The notes: a model not told the origin generated them from the letters alone. A stretch of DNA of 52,487 nucleotides from an uncultured Actinomycetes bacterium (GCA_903825035.1 CAIJYV010000036.1:1-52487); one strand, 5' to 3'. Shown: positions 19,701 to 29,140, counted from the stretch's first letter. Made by a program: numbers and translations.

Positions 19701-20717
19701 GGGAACGGCTTCGAGAATCATCGCACGAGGGTCGTTCATGCGGTTGCCGTCAGCGTCGCGACGGTTGAAGGACTGCACAATGGCGAGGCGCTTCAAGAAC
19801 TTCGCGTGGCGCTGCGCGGAGAGAGGCTTGCGCCCATCCTTCGCGTCAATCATCTCGCGCATCTTGACCTCTTCTTCATCCAGGTCCATGCGGTCAATCA
19901 AGTTCAGAATCGCGTCAGCACCCATGCCGCCTTCGAAGTACTCGCCGTAGCGGAACTCCATCTCGCGGTACAGAACTTCGTCTTCGATGATCATGCGAGA
20001 GTGCATGCCTTCAAAGGTGTCGAAGGCCTGCTTGGCTACTTCGCGCTCTTCAGTGAAACGTGAACGAACACCGTCGAGTTCCTTTTCGGTTCCGCGCTGT
20101 AGGGCACGGAGCTCAGTCTCTTTGGCGCCGTCGGCTTCAAGCTTTGCGGCACGCTCTTCGATTTCCTTGAGCTTGCGCTCGAGAGCCTTCGCTTCACGCT
20201 CGTTAATTTCGAGGATTTCCTCGTTCAACGCTTGGCGAAGTTCAGCCAAGTCTTCATGACGCTTGTTGATGTCGATGTAGGTGACCATGTGGGCAGCGAA
20301 GTAGATGACCTTCTCCAGCTGCTTGGCCTTCAACTCTTCTTTAGGGGCGGTACCCATCAAGAGGTAGGCCAACCATGAACGGGTACCGCGCAGGTACCAG
20401 ATGTGCACTACTGGAGCGGAAAGCTGGATGTGACCCATGCGCTCACGGCGCACCTTGTCACTGGTTACTTCAACGCCACAGCGCTCACAAACGATTCCTT
20501 TAAAGCGGACTCGCTTGTACTTGCCACAAGCACACTCCCAAGCCTTTTGTGGTCCGAAGATCTTCTCGCAGAAGAGTCCGTCCTTTTCTGGCTTGAGGGT
20601 GCGGTAGTTGATGGTCTCGGGCTTCTTAACTTCTCCCGAGGACCAGCTTCGAATATTTGAAGCAGTGGCGAGACCAATGTTGATCTCACTGAACTGATTT
20701 ACGTCAAGCGGGCTCAT
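16704..20717 (-). CDS. rpoC: RNA polymerase beta' subunit
   Basis: This is the beta' subunit of the multi-subunit RNA polymerase. Residues 62-80 form the N-terminal zinc site (Cys62, Cys64, Cys77, Cys80). The catalytic Mg-binding loop N-A-D-F-D-G-D lies at about 554-560. The second zinc site includes [11 protein letters not shown] near 976-986, and the bridge-helix/trigger-loop region contains [14 protein letters not shown]. The 1337-residue length fits the actinobacterial form without large lineage insertions. Its ATG overlaps the rpoB stop (ATGA). Confidence 0.98.
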   Translation of the reverse strand: MSPLDVNQFSEINIGLATASNIRSWSSGEVKKPETINYRTLKPEKDGLFCEKIFGPQKAWECACGKYKRVRFKGIVCERCGVEVTSDKVRRERMGHIQLSAPVVHIWYLRGTRSWLAYLLMGTAPKEELKAKQLEKVIYFAAHMVTYIDINKRHEDLAELRQALNEEILEINEREAKALERKLKEIEERAAKLEADGAKETELRALQRGTEKELDGVRSRFTEEREVAKQAFDTFEGMHSRMIIEDEVLYREMEFRYGEYFEGGMGADAILNLIDRMDLDEEEVKMREMIDAKDGRKPLSAQRHAKFLKRLAIVQSFNRRDADGNRMNDPRAMILEAVPVIPPDLRPMVQLDGGRFATSDLNDLYRRVINRNNRLKRLLDLQAPDIIVNNEKRMLQEAVDALFDNGRRGRPVAGQSGRPLKSLSDMLKGKQGRFRQNLLGKRVDYSGRSVIVVGPTLKLHQCGLPKMMALELFKPFVMKRLIETQIAPNIKSAKRMVERRKTFVWDVLEEVIREHPVLLNRAPTLHRLGIQAFEPVLVDGKAIQIHPLVCKAFNADFDGDQMAVHVPLSAEAQAEARILMLSTNNIFTPATGRPITEPAQDMVFGAYYLTLPAESEVENPPVFRHMFEIENALADKSIGLRSLIEIRPAVDSSLDARLEASGIAATGASRRLRTTTGRVLFNEALPFGFRFVDELIGKNATPIGTIVEEISGNFSRQEVAEALDAIKNLGFKYATRSGLTISIDDVVTTSDKAEILNKYELQAEKVETNYRRGVIVDDERRQQQIEIWTNANKEVGDATDKAMNAAFDNPIRMMVDSGARGNSQQIRQIGAMKGLVSNPRGEMIPRPIKSSFREGLSVLEYFISTHGTRKGLGDTALRTADSGYLTRRLVDVAQELIVKQMDCETARGMWIEHVEPDTRGHRSHLETKLWGRVTAEDVETSNGILPKGTMLMTEDVERLRDDAKVSRVRVRTTLTCDAVQGVCATCYGLSLATHQMVELGEAVGVIAAQSIGEPGTQLTMRTFHSGGVSESDITHGLPRVVELFEARTPKGAAAVAEFSGTVRVELVGRERKLTVVGNDGEIQEESISIARHLLVEDGQEVEVGMPLHDGPLDPKLMMKFRGTRETQQYLTEEVQNVYRDQGVSIHDKHIELIVRQMTRRVQVVSAGESRWLPGAMVDAKVFNDMNVELENASKEPADGRAQLMGITKASLATDSWLSAASFQETTRVLTEAAIEGKSDNLIGLKENIIIGKLIPAGSGLEYYNERNLRWSMPDAELLPDWLHSSEADQELADILGEFTSDDGSFAREMADFQNIGATYNAADVPEEETPLEDGLGA

Positions 20718-23700
20718 AGTGCAGCCTTCCTTTCAGCAGCGCGGCGGGCGTCTTCTTCGTCAGATCCACGCTCGGGTCGAGAAATATCGATCCCGAGTTC
20801 GCGGGTCACCGAGAAGAAGTCCTCTTCGGTGTCGGCGAGGTCAACACGATGTGCGTTCTTGTCACGGACCTCAACGTTGAGGCACAGTGACTGCATTTCC
20901 TTGATCAATACCTTGAAGGACTCGGGGATACCGGGCTCGGGCAAGTTTTGACCCTTAACAATTGCTTCGTAGGCGCGCTCGCGACCCTTCATGTCGTCTG
21001 ACTTGACGGTCAAGAGCTCCTGGAGTGCGTACGCCGCACCATAGGCCTCGAGGGCCCATACTTCCATTTCTCCAAAGCGCTGACCACCGAACTGCGCCTT
21101 ACCACCGAGTGGCTGGGCAGTGATCATTGAGTATGGACCAGTGGAACGCGCGTGAATCTTGTCGTCGACCATGTGAGCGAGCTTCAAGATGTAGGCGTAG
21201 CCCACCGAGATCGGGTTGTCGTAGGCCTCACCGGTGCGACCGTTGTACAACACGGCCTTACCGTTGTTCTCTGCGGTCAACAGGCGCTTGCCATTGGCGC
21301 CGTCGATGTTCAGAGTCTCGAAAGTCTCTTGGATCGTGGGCTTGTCCTTGGCGCGGTCCTTTTCGTCCCAGTGTGCACCGTCGAAAGCAGGTGTCGCTAC
21401 GTAGACCGCTGGCTCGACGCGAGGGCGAGACTTGCGGAATGGACGAGTGGCGCTGCCCTGGTCGGTGTGGCCCGAGGTACCCACAGCGGGGTTGACCTCA
21501 ACACCCTTCCAACCGTGACGAGCGGCGTAACCCAAGTGTGACTCGAGTACCTGACCGACGTTCATACGGCTCGGTACACCGAGTGGCGACAAGATGATGT
21601 CGACTGGGGTTCCGTCAGCCATGTACGGCATGTCCTCTTCAGGGAGAATCTTCGAGATAACACCCTTGTTACCGTGGCGACCGGCGAGCTTGTCACCTTC
21701 GGAGATTTTGCGCTTTTGGGCCACGTAGACCTTCACGAGCTGGTTAACACCGGGCTGCATTTCGTGATCTTCGTCACGGCTGTACACCTTGACGTCGATG
21801 ACCTTGCCGGACTCACCGTGAGGAACCTTGAGTGAGGTGTCTCGAACTTCGCGAGCCTTTTCACCGAAGATGGCACGAAGCAGTCGCTCTTCTGGGCTCT
21901 GCTCGGTCTCACCCTTCGGGGTGACCTTTCCAACGAGAATGTCACCGGGGTTCACTTCGGCACCGATGCGCACAATTCCGCGGTCATCGAGGTCAGCCAA
22001 AATGTCTTCGGGCAGGTTCGGAATGTCTCGGGTGATTTCTTCGCCACCGAGCTTGGTGTCACGGGCGTCGATTTCGTATTCCTTAACGTGGATCGAAGTC
22101 AAGACGTCGTCACGAACCAAACGCTCGTTCAAGATAATGGCGTCTTCGTAGTTGTAACCCTCCCATGGCATGTACGCCACGAGCAGGTTCTTACCCAGAG
22201 CCAACTCACCATTCGAGGTTGAGGTGCCGTCAGCTAAGAGGTCACCCTTGACGACCTTTTGATCAACGTCGGCCACTGGCTTTTGGTTGATGGAGGTGTC
22301 TTGGTTCGAACGGCGGAATTTGTTGAGGTTGTACTGCTTGGTGCCGAGCCTCTTGCCGTAGCGGTCAACCTGGTCAGCCTCGTACTTAACGACGACACGG
22401 TTACCGGAGACTTCCGAAACCACACCGGTTCCCTCAGCCAAGAGCATGTCACCGGAGTCGAAGGCCGCGCGACCTTCCATACCGGTTCCCACGAAAGGGG
22501 CCTCGGGCATAATGAGTGGCACAGCCTGCTTTTGCATGTTCGCACCCATGAGTGCGCGCTGGGCGTCGTCGTGCTCAACGAATGGAATCAGTGAGGTCGC
22601 CACGGAGATGACCTGCTTGGTCGATACGTCCATCAACTCGACTTCGTCAAACTTCACGAAGTCGATTTCGGAGGTGGTCGACGATGACTTGTTGGCTGAA
22701 CCAACGCGCAGACCAGTTCCGGCTGGACCACGACGGACCAACACGCGGTCGGCCTTAATCTTGCCCGACTCGTCGAGTTCGGTGTTGGCCTGAGCAATAA
22801 CGTAACGCTCTTCTTCGTCCGCGGTGAAGTACTTAATTTCACCGGTGACGCGACCGTTCTCAACTACGCGATAAGGAGTCTCAATGAATCCGTATCCGTT
22901 AATGCGCGCGTAGGAAGCCAAGTAGCCAATCAGACCTACGTTCGGACCTTCGGGGGTTTCAATTGGGCACATACGTCCGTAGTGCGAGGAGTGGACGTCT
23001 CGAACTTCAAGTCCGGCACGCTCACGGCTAAGTCCACCAGGTCCCAGCGCTGAGAGACGGCGCTTGTGGGTTAGACCCGACAAGGGGTTGTTCTGGTCCA
23101 TGAACTGCGAGAGCTGCGAGGTCGCGAAGAATTCCTTGATCGCCGACATCACGGGACGAATATTCACGAGACCCTGAGGGTGGATTGACTCCACGTCCTG
23201 GGTGTTCATGCGCTCACGAACGACGCGCTCCATACGAGACAGACCCGTACGCAGGGCATTTTGGATCAATTCACCAACGCTGCGGATGCGGCGGTTCGCG
23301 AAGTGGTCCTGGTCATCGATGTGATACGTGGTTTCCTTGGCGGTGCGGTCGCGAGCCAGGTTTAAGAGGTAGGTCGCAGTAGCGAGTACTTCGGCCTTGG
23401 ACAAAACGTGGAGGTCAGGGTTTGGACGGTCCAAGATGTCGCCAAACAACTCGACGTTCTTGGCGACTTCGTCACCGAGCTTGCGGTCGAGCTTGTAACG
23501 GCCAACGCGTGACAGGTCGTAACGCTTGTCGGAGAAGAAAGCTCCCTCGAAGTACTGACGAGCAGCCTCGACGGTCTGAACTTCACCCGGACGGGCGCGA
23601 CGATAGATTTCGAGCCAAGCGGTTTCCTGGCTGGCGCGAGCCCAACCTTCAGGAGAATCTTCGATGCCGAACTTCTCCATGTGCTTGATCATTTCGGTCT

Positions 23701-24397
23701 GAGCCTTCTTGCCATCCACGTGGAACTGGTCCTCGAGGAAGTCGAATTGCTCGACAAACTTGGTTAGGAATGCTTCGTCGACGCGCTGATCAAGAGCACG
23801 CAGCAGAGTGAAGATTGAAATGCGGCGCTTGCGAGCAATGCGCGCACCAGCGTTAGCGGACTTGTTCTTCTTCTCTTCGAGGTCAACCTGCAACCACTCA
23901 CCACGGCTGGGGTGGATGGTTCCTTCGAAAGCAACCTTCTCATCCTTACCGGGCTGGAACAAAACACCAGGTGAACGAACGAGCTGTGAAACAACCACAC
24001 GCTCCGTGCCGTTAATGATGAAGGTTCCTTCAGGGGTCATGATTGGGAAGTCACCCATGAAGACGGTCTGCTCTTTAATTTCTCCGGTCTCGGAGTTTAA
24101 GAAGCGAGCGCGAACGAAAATTGGACGCGAGTAAGTTGTCGCGCGCTGACGACAGTCTTCGATGCTGAACTTCGGAGGACCAGCGAGGTCTTCGTCGTCG
24201 GGATCGAATTCCAATTCGAGCGACAGTCGACCGGTGAAGTCTTGGATCGGCGAGATGGCGGCAAAGGCGTCACGCAGTCCTTCCTTCTGGAACAGGTCGA
24301 AGCTCTCTCGCTGAATCTCGAGAAGGTTGGGCAGGGGGAAAGATTCACCCAGTGCCGAAAAGTTAAAACGCTCTGGGCTAGTGGACCGTGACGTCAA
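20714..24397 (-). CDS. rpoB: RNA polymerase beta subunit
   Basis: This is the beta subunit of RNA polymerase (1227 residues). The rifampicin-binding cluster around residues 423-450 is wild-type-looking ([15 protein letters not shown], then [12 protein letters not shown]). The C-terminal part has [12 protein letters not shown] and [16 protein letters not shown] strong promoter-like sequence lies about 175 nt upstream (24573-24601), so rpoBC can be transcribed independently of rplJL. Confidence 0.98.
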   Translation of the reverse strand: MTSRSTSPERFNFSALGESFPLPNLLEIQRESFDLFQKEGLRDAFAAISPIQDFTGRLSLELEFDPDDEDLAGPPKFSIEDCRQRATTYSRPIFVRARFLNSETGEIKEQTVFMGDFPIMTPEGTFIINGTERVVVSQLVRSPGVLFQPGKDEKVAFEGTIHPSRGEWLQVDLEEKKNKSANAGARIARKRRISIFTLLRALDQRVDEAFLTKFVEQFDFLEDQFHVDGKKAQTEMIKHMEKFGIEDSPEGWARASQETAWLEIYRRARPGEVQTVEAARQYFEGAFFSDKRYDLSRVGRYKLDRKLGDEVAKNVELFGDILDRPNPDLHVLSKAEVLATATYLLNLARDRTAKETTYHIDDQDHFANRRIRSVGELIQNALRTGLSRMERVVRERMNTQDVESIHPQGLVNIRPVMSAIKEFFATSQLSQFMDQNNPLSGLTHKRRLSALGPGGLSRERAGLEVRDVHSSHYGRMCPIETPEGPNVGLIGYLASYARINGYGFIETPYRVVENGRVTGEIKYFTADEEERYVIAQANTELDESGKIKADRVLVRRGPAGTGLRVGSANKSSSTTSEIDFVKFDEVELMDVSTKQVISVATSLIPFVEHDDAQRALMGANMQKQAVPLIMPEAPFVGTGMEGRAAFDSGDMLLAEGTGVVSEVSGNRVVVKYEADQVDRYGKRLGTKQYNLNKFRRSNQDTSINQKPVADVDQKVVKGDLLADGTSTSNGELALGKNLLVAYMPWEGYNYEDAIILNERLVRDDVLTSIHVKEYEIDARDTKLGGEEITRDIPNLPEDILADLDDRGIVRIGAEVNPGDILVGKVTPKGETEQSPEERLLRAIFGEKAREVRDTSLKVPHGESGKVIDVKVYSRDEDHEMQPGVNQLVKVYVAQKRKISEGDKLAGRHGNKGVISKILPEEDMPYMADGTPVDIILSPLGVPSRMNVGQVLESHLGYAARHGWKGVEVNPAVGTSGHTDQGSATRPFRKSRPRVEPAVYVATPAFDGAHWDEKDRAKDKPTIQETFETLNIDGANGKRLLTAENNGKAVLYNGRTGEAYDNPISVGYAYILKLAHMVDDKIHARSTGPYSMITAQPLGGKAQFGGQRFGEMEVWALEAYGAAYALQELLTVKSDDMKGRERAYEAIVKGQNLPEPGIPESFKVLIKEMQSLCLNVEVRDKNAHRVDLADTEEDFFSVTRELGIDISRPERGSDEEDARRAAERKAAL

Positions 24398-24572
24398 CAG
24401 TCATCCTCCGTGTGAGTGGGTGGTTAAGAATGCCGTGGCTCATCTGCAAACTTGCGTCAAGGGATGACGAAATAGGGGTCAAGAGCACGGTAGATAAACA
24501 ATAGTGGCTCGAGGCAGGAATTAGCAAGTGGCGGTCCCAAAGGGATCGCTCACCGGCTCTGCGGTTGGAGCC

Positions 24573-24601
24573 ACAATAGGCACAGTTGGCAGGTCCGTCA
24601 A
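24573..24601 (-). promoter_or_regulatory. Sigma70-type promoter for rpoBC
   Basis: On the minus strand TTGACG (24601-24596) is followed by a 17-nt spacer and TATTGT (24578-24573), a near-consensus housekeeping promoter. The -35 box lies inside a dyad GGTCC-n5-GGACC (24592-24606), which could be an operator or chance. Predicted transcription starts near 24566, giving a leader of about 170 nt before rpoB. Confidence 0.7.
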
Positions 24602-24614
24602 GGACCCCACTGCC

Positions 24615-24923
24615 CTATTTCGCTGGCTCTAGGTCAGTCAGCCCGAGGAAATGTGCGAACTTTTTGGCCGTTCCGACCTGATCGACCTCTTCCTCGTCGT
24701 CAGTAAGTCCAAGGAAACTCATGCCTTTGCGAACTACCCGCTTGAGTTCAGAAGGGTTTTCGGCAGGCACGTCACTGGCCTCAGTAGTGTCCTCGCCCGT
24801 CAGTAGTGCCTTCTTGGCCTCTTCGAGGGTCTGGATCTGGGAATTAAGCGCATCGAGAGCGGCCTTCTTGGTCTCTTCAAGGTTGAAAGACTTCTCGCAG
24901 TTGGGGCAGGTAATGGTGCTCAT
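24615..24923 (-). CDS. Small zinc-ribbon protein of unknown function between rplL and rpoB
   Basis: I do not recognise this 102-residue family. It opens with a single zinc-knuckle half, C-P-N-C at residues 6-9, followed by K-S-F-N-L-E and a predicted helix rich in Ala/Glu/Lys (about 14-42), an acidic linker, and a C-terminus with a duplicated F-L-G-L-T-D motif (about 70-75 and 91-96). The start has a good AAGGAG ribosome-binding site. It lies after the rplL terminator and before the rpoB promoter, so it is either read through from rplJL or has its own weak promoter. A two-cysteine knuckle suggests metal binding as a dimer. No function is assigned. Confidence 0.75.
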   Translation of the reverse strand: MSTITCPNCEKSFNLEETKKAALDALNSQIQTLEEAKKALLTGEDTTEASDVPAENPSELKRVVRKGMSFLGLTDDEEEVDQVGTAKKFAHFLGLTDLEPAK

Positions 24924-24974
24924 GGGACTCCTTTAGTGGTTTATGCCCAATGTTGCTCTACGGGTGTGACACAC

Positions 24975-25009
24975 CAAAAAAAGCCCCCAGCCGTTACCGG
25001 CTGGGGGCT
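24975..25009 (-). terminator. Strong intrinsic terminator after rplL
   Basis: A perfect 12-bp stem (24982-24993 with 24998-25009, loop TTAC) with a GGGGG/CCCCC core is followed on the minus strand by a run of T residues (about 24982-24975). It lies 21 nt past the rplL stop and should end most rplK-rplA-rplJ-rplL transcripts before the zinc-ribbon gene and rpoB. Confidence 0.93.
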
Positions 25010-25030
25010 AATTCCTTGAGTTTGTATGAA

Positions 25031-25423
25031 CTACTTGAGCTCTACAGTGGCGCCAGCGGCCTCGAGGGCAGCCTTAGCCTTGTCGGCGTCAGCCTTGGAA
25101 ACCTTCTCCAAGATGGGCTTGGGAGCACCATCTACGAGGTCCTTAGCTTCCTTCAGACCCAGGTTGGTCAAGGTACGAACTTCCTTAATTACCTGAATCT
25201 TCTTGTCTCCACCATCGGTCAAGATGACGTCGTAGTCGCTCTTCTCTTCAGCAGCGTCAGCACCTGCGCCGGCTCCGCCAGCGGCAGGAGCAGCAGCAAC
25301 AGCTACAGGAGCTGCGGCAGTTACGCCAAACTTCTCTTCGAACGCCTTGAGGAGCTCGGAGAGTTCAATCACTGACAAGTCAGCGATACCGTCGAGAATC
25401 TGATCCTTGGTCAAAGTTGCCAT
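25031..25423 (-). CDS. rplL: 50S ribosomal protein L7/L12
   Basis: This is the stalk protein that recruits translational GTPases, present in several copies per ribosome. The 130-residue protein has the N-terminal dimerisation helices, an Ala/Gly-rich hinge ([11 protein letters not shown]) and the conserved C-terminal domain with [16 protein letters not shown]. It follows rplJ by 37 nt and is closed by a strong terminator. Confidence 0.97.
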   Translation of the reverse strand: MATLTKDQILDGIADLSVIELSELLKAFEEKFGVTAAAPVAVAAAPAAGGAGAGADAAEEKSDYDVILTDGGDKKIQVIKEVRTLTNLGLKEAKDLVDGAPKPILEKVSKADADKAKAALEAAGATVELK

Positions 25424-25460
25424 TGTTTTGATTCCTTTCTTTCTTTGCTACGTGGGTTGG

Positions 25461-26231
25461 TTATTCGGCCGGTTCGCTCGCGGCGCCTTCTTCTGGCGCT
25501 GCGGCCGGTGCTTCAGAGGCCGGGGCCTCTTCTACAACAGCCTCGGTGGTTTCAACTTCGGCAACTACCTCAGGGGCAGCCTCCTCAGTTGCGACCTCCG
25601 CGACAGGTGCCGCGGCGTCGTCGCTCGCTGCTGGTGCAGCTTCCTCGACCCCGGCCGGAGTCTCGGCGACCACTTCTTCCTTGGCTTCGACTGGGGCAGC
25701 TTGTGGGCCACCCTTGGAGTCGATCAAGGCCGAAAGGCCGTAGGCGAGGTTTTGTGGCACGGCCTTGAACAAGGCGGCCATCTGACGCATGGGCTGAGCC
25801 AACAAACCAGCGAACTGTGCCAAGAGCACTTCGCGTGGTGGCAGTTCGGCGAGAGCAATAACGTCCTTAACGGTCAAAGCCTTGCCGTCGAGTACGCCAC
25901 CTTTGATAACGAGCGTTGGTGTGGCCTTGGAGTAGTCCTTCAGCGCCTTCGCGATTGCCGAGATGTCACCGTCGATAAAAGCAATGGCGGTTGGTCCCTC
26001 GAGGAACTCACCCATTGGCTCGACCAAGGTGCCAGCAATGGCGCGCTTAACGATCGTGTTCTTGAAGACCTTGTAGTCAGCACCCATGGTGCGCAGTTGC
26101 TTGCGCAGGGTGGAGATCTCGGCCACGGTCATACCGCGGTACTCGGTAACGACGGCGGTCGTGGTGGATTCGACTTTGGCCTTGACCTCGTCGACGGCAG
26201 CGACCTTATCGGGGCGAACCTTGGTTGTCAT
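25461..26231 (-). CDS. rplJ: 50S ribosomal protein L10 with a long acidic C-terminal extension
   Basis: L10 anchors L7/L12 dimers to the ribosome and represses its own operon through the leader RNA. The core (residues 1 to about 176) has V-T-E-Y-R-G-M-T-V-A-E-I-S-T-L-R, F-K-N-T-I-V-K-R-A and the L7/L12-binding C-terminal helix. About 80 further residues are an Ala/Glu/Val/Pro-rich acidic tail beginning after S-K-G-G-P-Q-A. The total of 256 residues compares with 165-175 normally. The ribosome-binding site GAAGGAG precedes the ATG. Confidence 0.95.
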   Translation of the reverse strand: MTTKVRPDKVAAVDEVKAKVESTTTAVVTEYRGMTVAEISTLRKQLRTMGADYKVFKNTIVKRAIAGTLVEPMGEFLEGPTAIAFIDGDISAIAKALKDYSKATPTLVIKGGVLDGKALTVKDVIALAELPPREVLLAQFAGLLAQPMRQMAALFKAVPQNLAYGLSALIDSKGGPQAAPVEAKEEVVAETPAGVEEAAPAASDDAAAPVAEVATEEAAPEVVAEVETTEAVVEEAPASEAPAAAPEEGAASEPAE

Positions 26232-26263
26232 ATGAACTCCTTCACCGGATGCCGCCCGGTAAC

Positions 26264-26376
26264 GGGCCGAGACAACAAAGTGAACGAGTGACCCGAAGGT
26301 AACTCGAACTCCTCGTCAGGCGAACCAACTGGTTCCTTAAGTGCTTTCGCACACCGGATGTCTTCGGCGTTCTCTT
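26264..26376 (-). promoter_or_regulatory. L10 (rplJ) leader RNA
   Basis: The rplJ 5' region on the minus strand contains G-C-C-G-A-A-G-A-C-A followed by the C-C-G-G-T-G element, and a downstream C-C-T-G-A-C-G-A-G-G-A segment. These resemble the conserved kink-turn and loop elements of the L10-binding leader found before rplJ in most bacteria. By analogy L10(L12) binding here would repress rplJL translation. Exact ends are approximate. Confidence 0.65.
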
Positions 26377-26410
26377 TAAAACGTGAGCACAGACTTCGTG
26401 CGGTACAACA

Positions 26411-26437
26411 GACTAGCCACCAGTGTGGTGGCTAGTC
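26411..26437 (-). repeat. Perfect 12-bp hairpin between rplA and rplJ
   Basis: GACTAGCCACCA (26411-26422) pairs perfectly with 26426-26437 around a 3-nt loop, starting 7 nt after the rplA stop. No U-tract follows on the minus strand (TGTTGT), so it is not a standard terminator. An attenuator or an RNase processing site between rplKA and rplJL are the likely roles. Confidence 0.6.
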
Positions 26438-26444
26438 AAAACCT

Positions 26445-27155
26445 CTAGGCGCTAACGAGCTCGGTGTCGCTAGTGCGCTGAGGGTCGATCTTTACTCCAG
26501 GTCCCATCGTTGAGCACACGGTGATGCTCTGGACGTAGCGGCCCTTCGCCGAAGCTGGCTTCACGCGAAGGATTTCGTCGATAACGGCCTGAACGTTCTT
26601 GTTGAGGTCATCGGCTGAGAAGGAAACCTTGCCCACGCGCAATTGGATATTGCCAATCTTGTCGGTGCGGTACTCCACCCGTCCGCCCTTGAACTCGGTA
26701 ACGGCCTTCGCCACATCCAAGGTCACGGTACCGGTCTTCGGGTTAGGCATCAGTCCACGGGGTCCAAGTACTCGACCAAGTCCACCGACCTTACCCATGA
26801 AGTCTGGGGTAGCGATAGCGACGTCGAAGTCCAAGAATCCGCCAGCGACCTTTTCGACGAGGTCATCTCCGCCGACAATGTCGGCGCCTGCGTCACGAGC
26901 CTGCTGAGCGTACTCACCGGCGCAGAACACTGCGACGATGTTGGTCTTACCGGTACCGGCGGGCAGCGCGAGGGTGCCGCGAACGATCTGCTCGGCCTTG
27001 CGAGGGTCTACACCCAAGCGCATTGAAATTTCGACGGTCTCGTCAAACTTCGCGGTTGAGATTTCCTTCACCTTGGCCACAGCCTCGGCAACGGTGTACA
27101 TCTCTTCGCGCGAGAACTTAGCGAGTGCGTTGCGGTAGTTCTTTCCGTGCTTCAT
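26445..27155 (-). CDS. rplA: 50S ribosomal protein L1
   Basis: L1 forms the mobile stalk at the E site and in many bacteria represses the rplKA mRNA. The 236-residue protein has the conserved [13 protein letters not shown] motif and R-A-E-Q-I-V-R-G-type segments (here [14 protein letters not shown]). It follows rplK by 11 nt. Length is normal. Confidence 0.97.
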   Translation of the reverse strand: MKHGKNYRNALAKFSREEMYTVAEAVAKVKEISTAKFDETVEISMRLGVDPRKAEQIVRGTLALPAGTGKTNIVAVFCAGEYAQQARDAGADIVGGDDLVEKVAGGFLDFDVAIATPDFMGKVGGLGRVLGPRGLMPNPKTGTVTLDVAKAVTEFKGGRVEYRTDKIGNIQLRVGKVSFSADDLNKNVQAVIDEILRVKPASAKGRYVQSITVCSTMGPGVKIDPQRTSDTELVSA

Positions 27156-27166
27156 GTTTGTTCTCC

Positions 27167-27592
27167 TTAGCCCTGAACCGAGATGCCCATGGAGCGAGCG
27201 GTGCCCGCTACTTGGAGCTTGGCCTGCTCGAGGTCATCGGTGTTGAGGTCCTTCAACTTGGTCTGTGCGATTTCGGCAACCTGTGCCATGGTGACTGAAG
27301 CCACGGTCTCTCGACCAGCGGTGTGGGCACCCTTCTCAATGCCAGCGGCCTGACGAAGCAGAACTGGCGTTGGTGGGGTCTTCAGAATAAAGGTGAAGGT
27401 GCGGTCGTCGTAGATCGAGATTTCGACCGGGATGACCGTGCCCTTCATTGATTCGGTAGCTGCGTTGTACTGCTTGCAGAATTCCATGGTCTGAATACCA
27501 TGGGGTCCGAGCGCGGTACCCACTGGTGGCGCTGGGGTGGCGCCGCCCGCTTCGAGCTGAATCTTTACTACTGCGGTAACTGACTTAGCCAT
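27167..27592 (-). CDS. rplK: 50S ribosomal protein L11
   Basis: L11 is part of the GTPase-associated centre and is required for stringent-response sensing by Rel proteins. The 141-residue protein shows [21 protein letters not shown] and the conserved C-terminal domain ending G-T-A-R-S-M-G-I. It follows nusG by 12 nt in the usual secE-nusG-rplK-rplA order. Confidence 0.97.
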   Translation of the reverse strand: MAKSVTAVVKIQLEAGGATPAPPVGTALGPHGIQTMEFCKQYNAATESMKGTVIPVEISIYDDRTFTFILKTPPTPVLLRQAAGIEKGAHTAGRETVASVTMAQVAEIAQTKLKDLNTDDLEQAKLQVAGTARSMGISVQG

Positions 27593-27604
27593 TGCTATTT
27601 CTCC

Positions 27605-28285
27605 TTAAAGCTTCGTAACTTGTGTGAAGTCAAGCTCCACTGGGGTTTCGCGACCAAAGATGTCAACCAAGACCTTGACCTTGGCTTGGTCATCATTGAT
27701 CTCAGCAACGTGACCAGAGAAGGTGGCAAAGGGGCCGGACTTGATCTGGACGGTGTCGTTGATTTCGAACTCGTGCTTGGGCGCGCGACGCTTGGCGACT
27801 GGCTGCTCCACGCCCTCAATAACGGGGCGAATGATGTTGTCAACCTCACGGCGAGTTAACGCGGTGGGCTTAGTCTTTTCAGCACCGACGAAACCAGTGA
27901 CGCCGGGGGTTGAACCAATGACGTAGAAGATTTCGGGGTCTGGCTCACAGCGAATCAAGAGGTAGCTCGGGAACATCTTCTTCGAGACAGTCTTTTTCGC
28001 GCCGGACTTGAATTCGGTAACGTCCTCTTCGGGAACGTGAATTTCGTAGATCTGGTCTTGCAACTCGCGAGACTTCACGATGTTGTTCAGCGCCGATATG
28101 ACCTTGGCCTCGTGTCCGGCGAAGGTGTGAACGATGTACCAGCGTCCGGGGCGGTCAAAGGCTGACTCAACCTCGGGCTCGTCCTCTTCGTCGTAGATAA
28201 CGACGTCGTCGAATTCGGTTTCGACGACCTCTTCGAGAACTTCGGTGTCGAGTACTTCGTCGGTGGTTGCTTCGATATCGCTCAT
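27605..28285 (-). CDS. nusG: Transcription termination/antitermination factor NusG
   Basis: NusG binds RNA polymerase through its NGN domain (R-W-Y-I-V-H-T-F-A-G-H-E near residue 48 onward, then the F-P-S-Y-L-L-I-R segment) and S10 or Rho through the KOW domain (K-S-G-P-F-A-T-F-S-G). The 226-residue protein has a 46-residue acidic N-terminal extension rich in Glu/Asp/Val. N-terminal extensions are known in actinobacterial NusG, and this one matches the acidic theme of several ribosomal proteins here. It is 5 nt from secE. Confidence 0.97.
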   Translation of the reverse strand: MSDIEATTDEVLDTEVLEEVVETEFDDVVIYDEEDEPEVESAFDRPGRWYIVHTFAGHEAKVISALNNIVKSRELQDQIYEIHVPEEDVTEFKSGAKKTVSKKMFPSYLLIRCEPDPEIFYVIGSTPGVTGFVGAEKTKPTALTRREVDNIIRPVIEGVEQPVAKRRAPKHEFEINDTVQIKSGPFATFSGHVAEINDDQAKVKVLVDIFGRETPVELDFTQVTKL

Positions 28286-28290
28286 TAGTC

Positions 28291-28590
28291 CTACTTTGCG
28301 TACAGGAAGGTCACGAACTTAGAAAAGCCGTAACCCAATCCAAAGATCAAGAGCGTCATGAAGATCAAGACGAACAAAACGATGCCGGTGTAGTTGCGAA
28401 CCTCCGCGCGAGTTGGCCAGGCGACCTGGCGCATCTCTTCGCGAATTTCACGGAAGAACTGTTTGATTGAAGTGCGCTCACGGCTGCGGCGCTGCTGAGC
28501 TGAAACGGCTGCGTCACGACGTGTCGAAGCACCGCCCTCGGCGGGCGCTTGTCCTTGTCGTGCCATCATGCGCTTTTGTTCGCGGTTCAT
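28291..28590 (-). CDS. secE: Preprotein translocase subunit SecE
   Basis: SecE clamps SecY in the plasma membrane. The 99-residue protein has a basic, disordered N-terminal half, the conserved amphipathic helix F-F-R-E-I-R-E-E-M-R-Q-V-A-W-P-T-R, and one transmembrane helix (about 68-90). It is the single-span form typical of most bacteria. It lies between tRNA-Trp and nusG. The start ATG has only a weak AAGAAG ribosome-binding site. Confidence 0.95.
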   Translation of the reverse strand: MNREQKRMMARQGQAPAEGGASTRRDAAVSAQQRRSRERTSIKQFFREIREEMRQVAWPTRAEVRNYTGIVLFVLIFMTLLIFGLGYGFSKFVTFLYAK

Positions 28591-28624
28591 TTCAATCTTC
28601 TTGTTTCGTTGGTTTTTAATTCCG

Positions 28625-28697
28625 CAGGGCAGGAGGGACTCGAACCCCCAACCACCGGTTTTGGAGACCGGTGCTCTACCAATTGAGCCACTGCCCT
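28625..28697 (-). tRNA. tRNA-Trp (CCA anticodon)
   Basis: The cloverleaf closes with acceptor AGGGCAG/CTGCCCT, D-arm GCTC...GAGC, anticodon loop CTCCAAA with CCA, and T-loop TTCGAGT. The discriminator is G and the 3' CCA is not encoded. It sits 34 nt upstream of secE, the common arrangement. Confidence 0.96.
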
Positions 28698-28772
28698 AAT
28701 GGTCGAAGCCACGGTTTGCCATGGTCCCGACTAGGGATGAAAAGCCTACCACCCCTCGAAGGGGACTACTTT

Positions 28773-28937
28773 TTAGCGAGTCTCCTTGTGCGTCGTGTGG
28801 CGACGCTCCCACTGGCAGTACTTCTTCATCTCAATACGCTCACGATCGTTCATCTTGTTCTTCATCGTGATGTAATTGCGACGCTTGCACTCCTCGCAGG
28901 CCAAGGTCACCTGGACTCGCTTTTCGTTCTTAGCCAT
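28773..28937 (-). CDS. rpmG: 50S ribosomal protein L33, missing the fourth zinc cysteine
   Basis: This 54-residue protein ([12 protein letters not shown]) has the L33 pattern: Cys14-x2-Cys17, R-R-N-Y-I-T, E-M-K-K-Y-C41, and H-T-T-H-K-E-T-R at the end. The second zinc half is C-Q-W-E instead of the usual C-P-x-C, so only three of four cysteines remain. Two ATG codons lie in tandem; I use the second (28937), whose distance to AAGGAG is better. It lies upstream of tRNA-Trp and secE, the normal place for the primary rpmG. Confidence 0.93.
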   Translation of the reverse strand: MAKNEKRVQVTLACEECKRRNYITMKNKMNDRERIEMKKYCQWERRHTTHKETR

Positions 28938-28984
28938 CATTTCTCCTTAACAACACTGGTACTTCTAGGACTTTCGGTCCTGCC

Positions 28985-29061
28985 TGGTAGCGGCGGCGGG
29001 AGTCGAACCCGCGACACCACGATTATGAGCCGTGTGCTCTAACCACCTGAGCTACGCCGCC
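28985..29061 (-). tRNA. Elongator tRNA-Met (CAT anticodon)
   Basis: The acceptor GGCGGCG pairs with CGCCGCT (G1-U72), the anticodon loop is CTCATAA, and the discriminator A is followed by an encoded CCA. The G1-U72 pair and D-arm match elongator Met rather than initiator (which has an unpaired C1-A72). An Ile2 tRNA read with lysidine cannot be fully excluded from sequence alone. Confidence 0.92.
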
Positions 29062-29066
29062 TGGCG

Positions 29067-29140
<74 letters not shown>

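Noticed and set aside
18843-20063. 406-codon plus-strand open frame
   Set aside because: Lies wholly antisense to rpoC; its composition mirrors the codon pattern of rpoC and shows no domain or start signal.
25407-26291. 294-codon plus-strand open frame
   Set aside because: Shadow of rplJ; a Gly/Asp-rich product expected from the complement of its Ala/Glu-rich tail.
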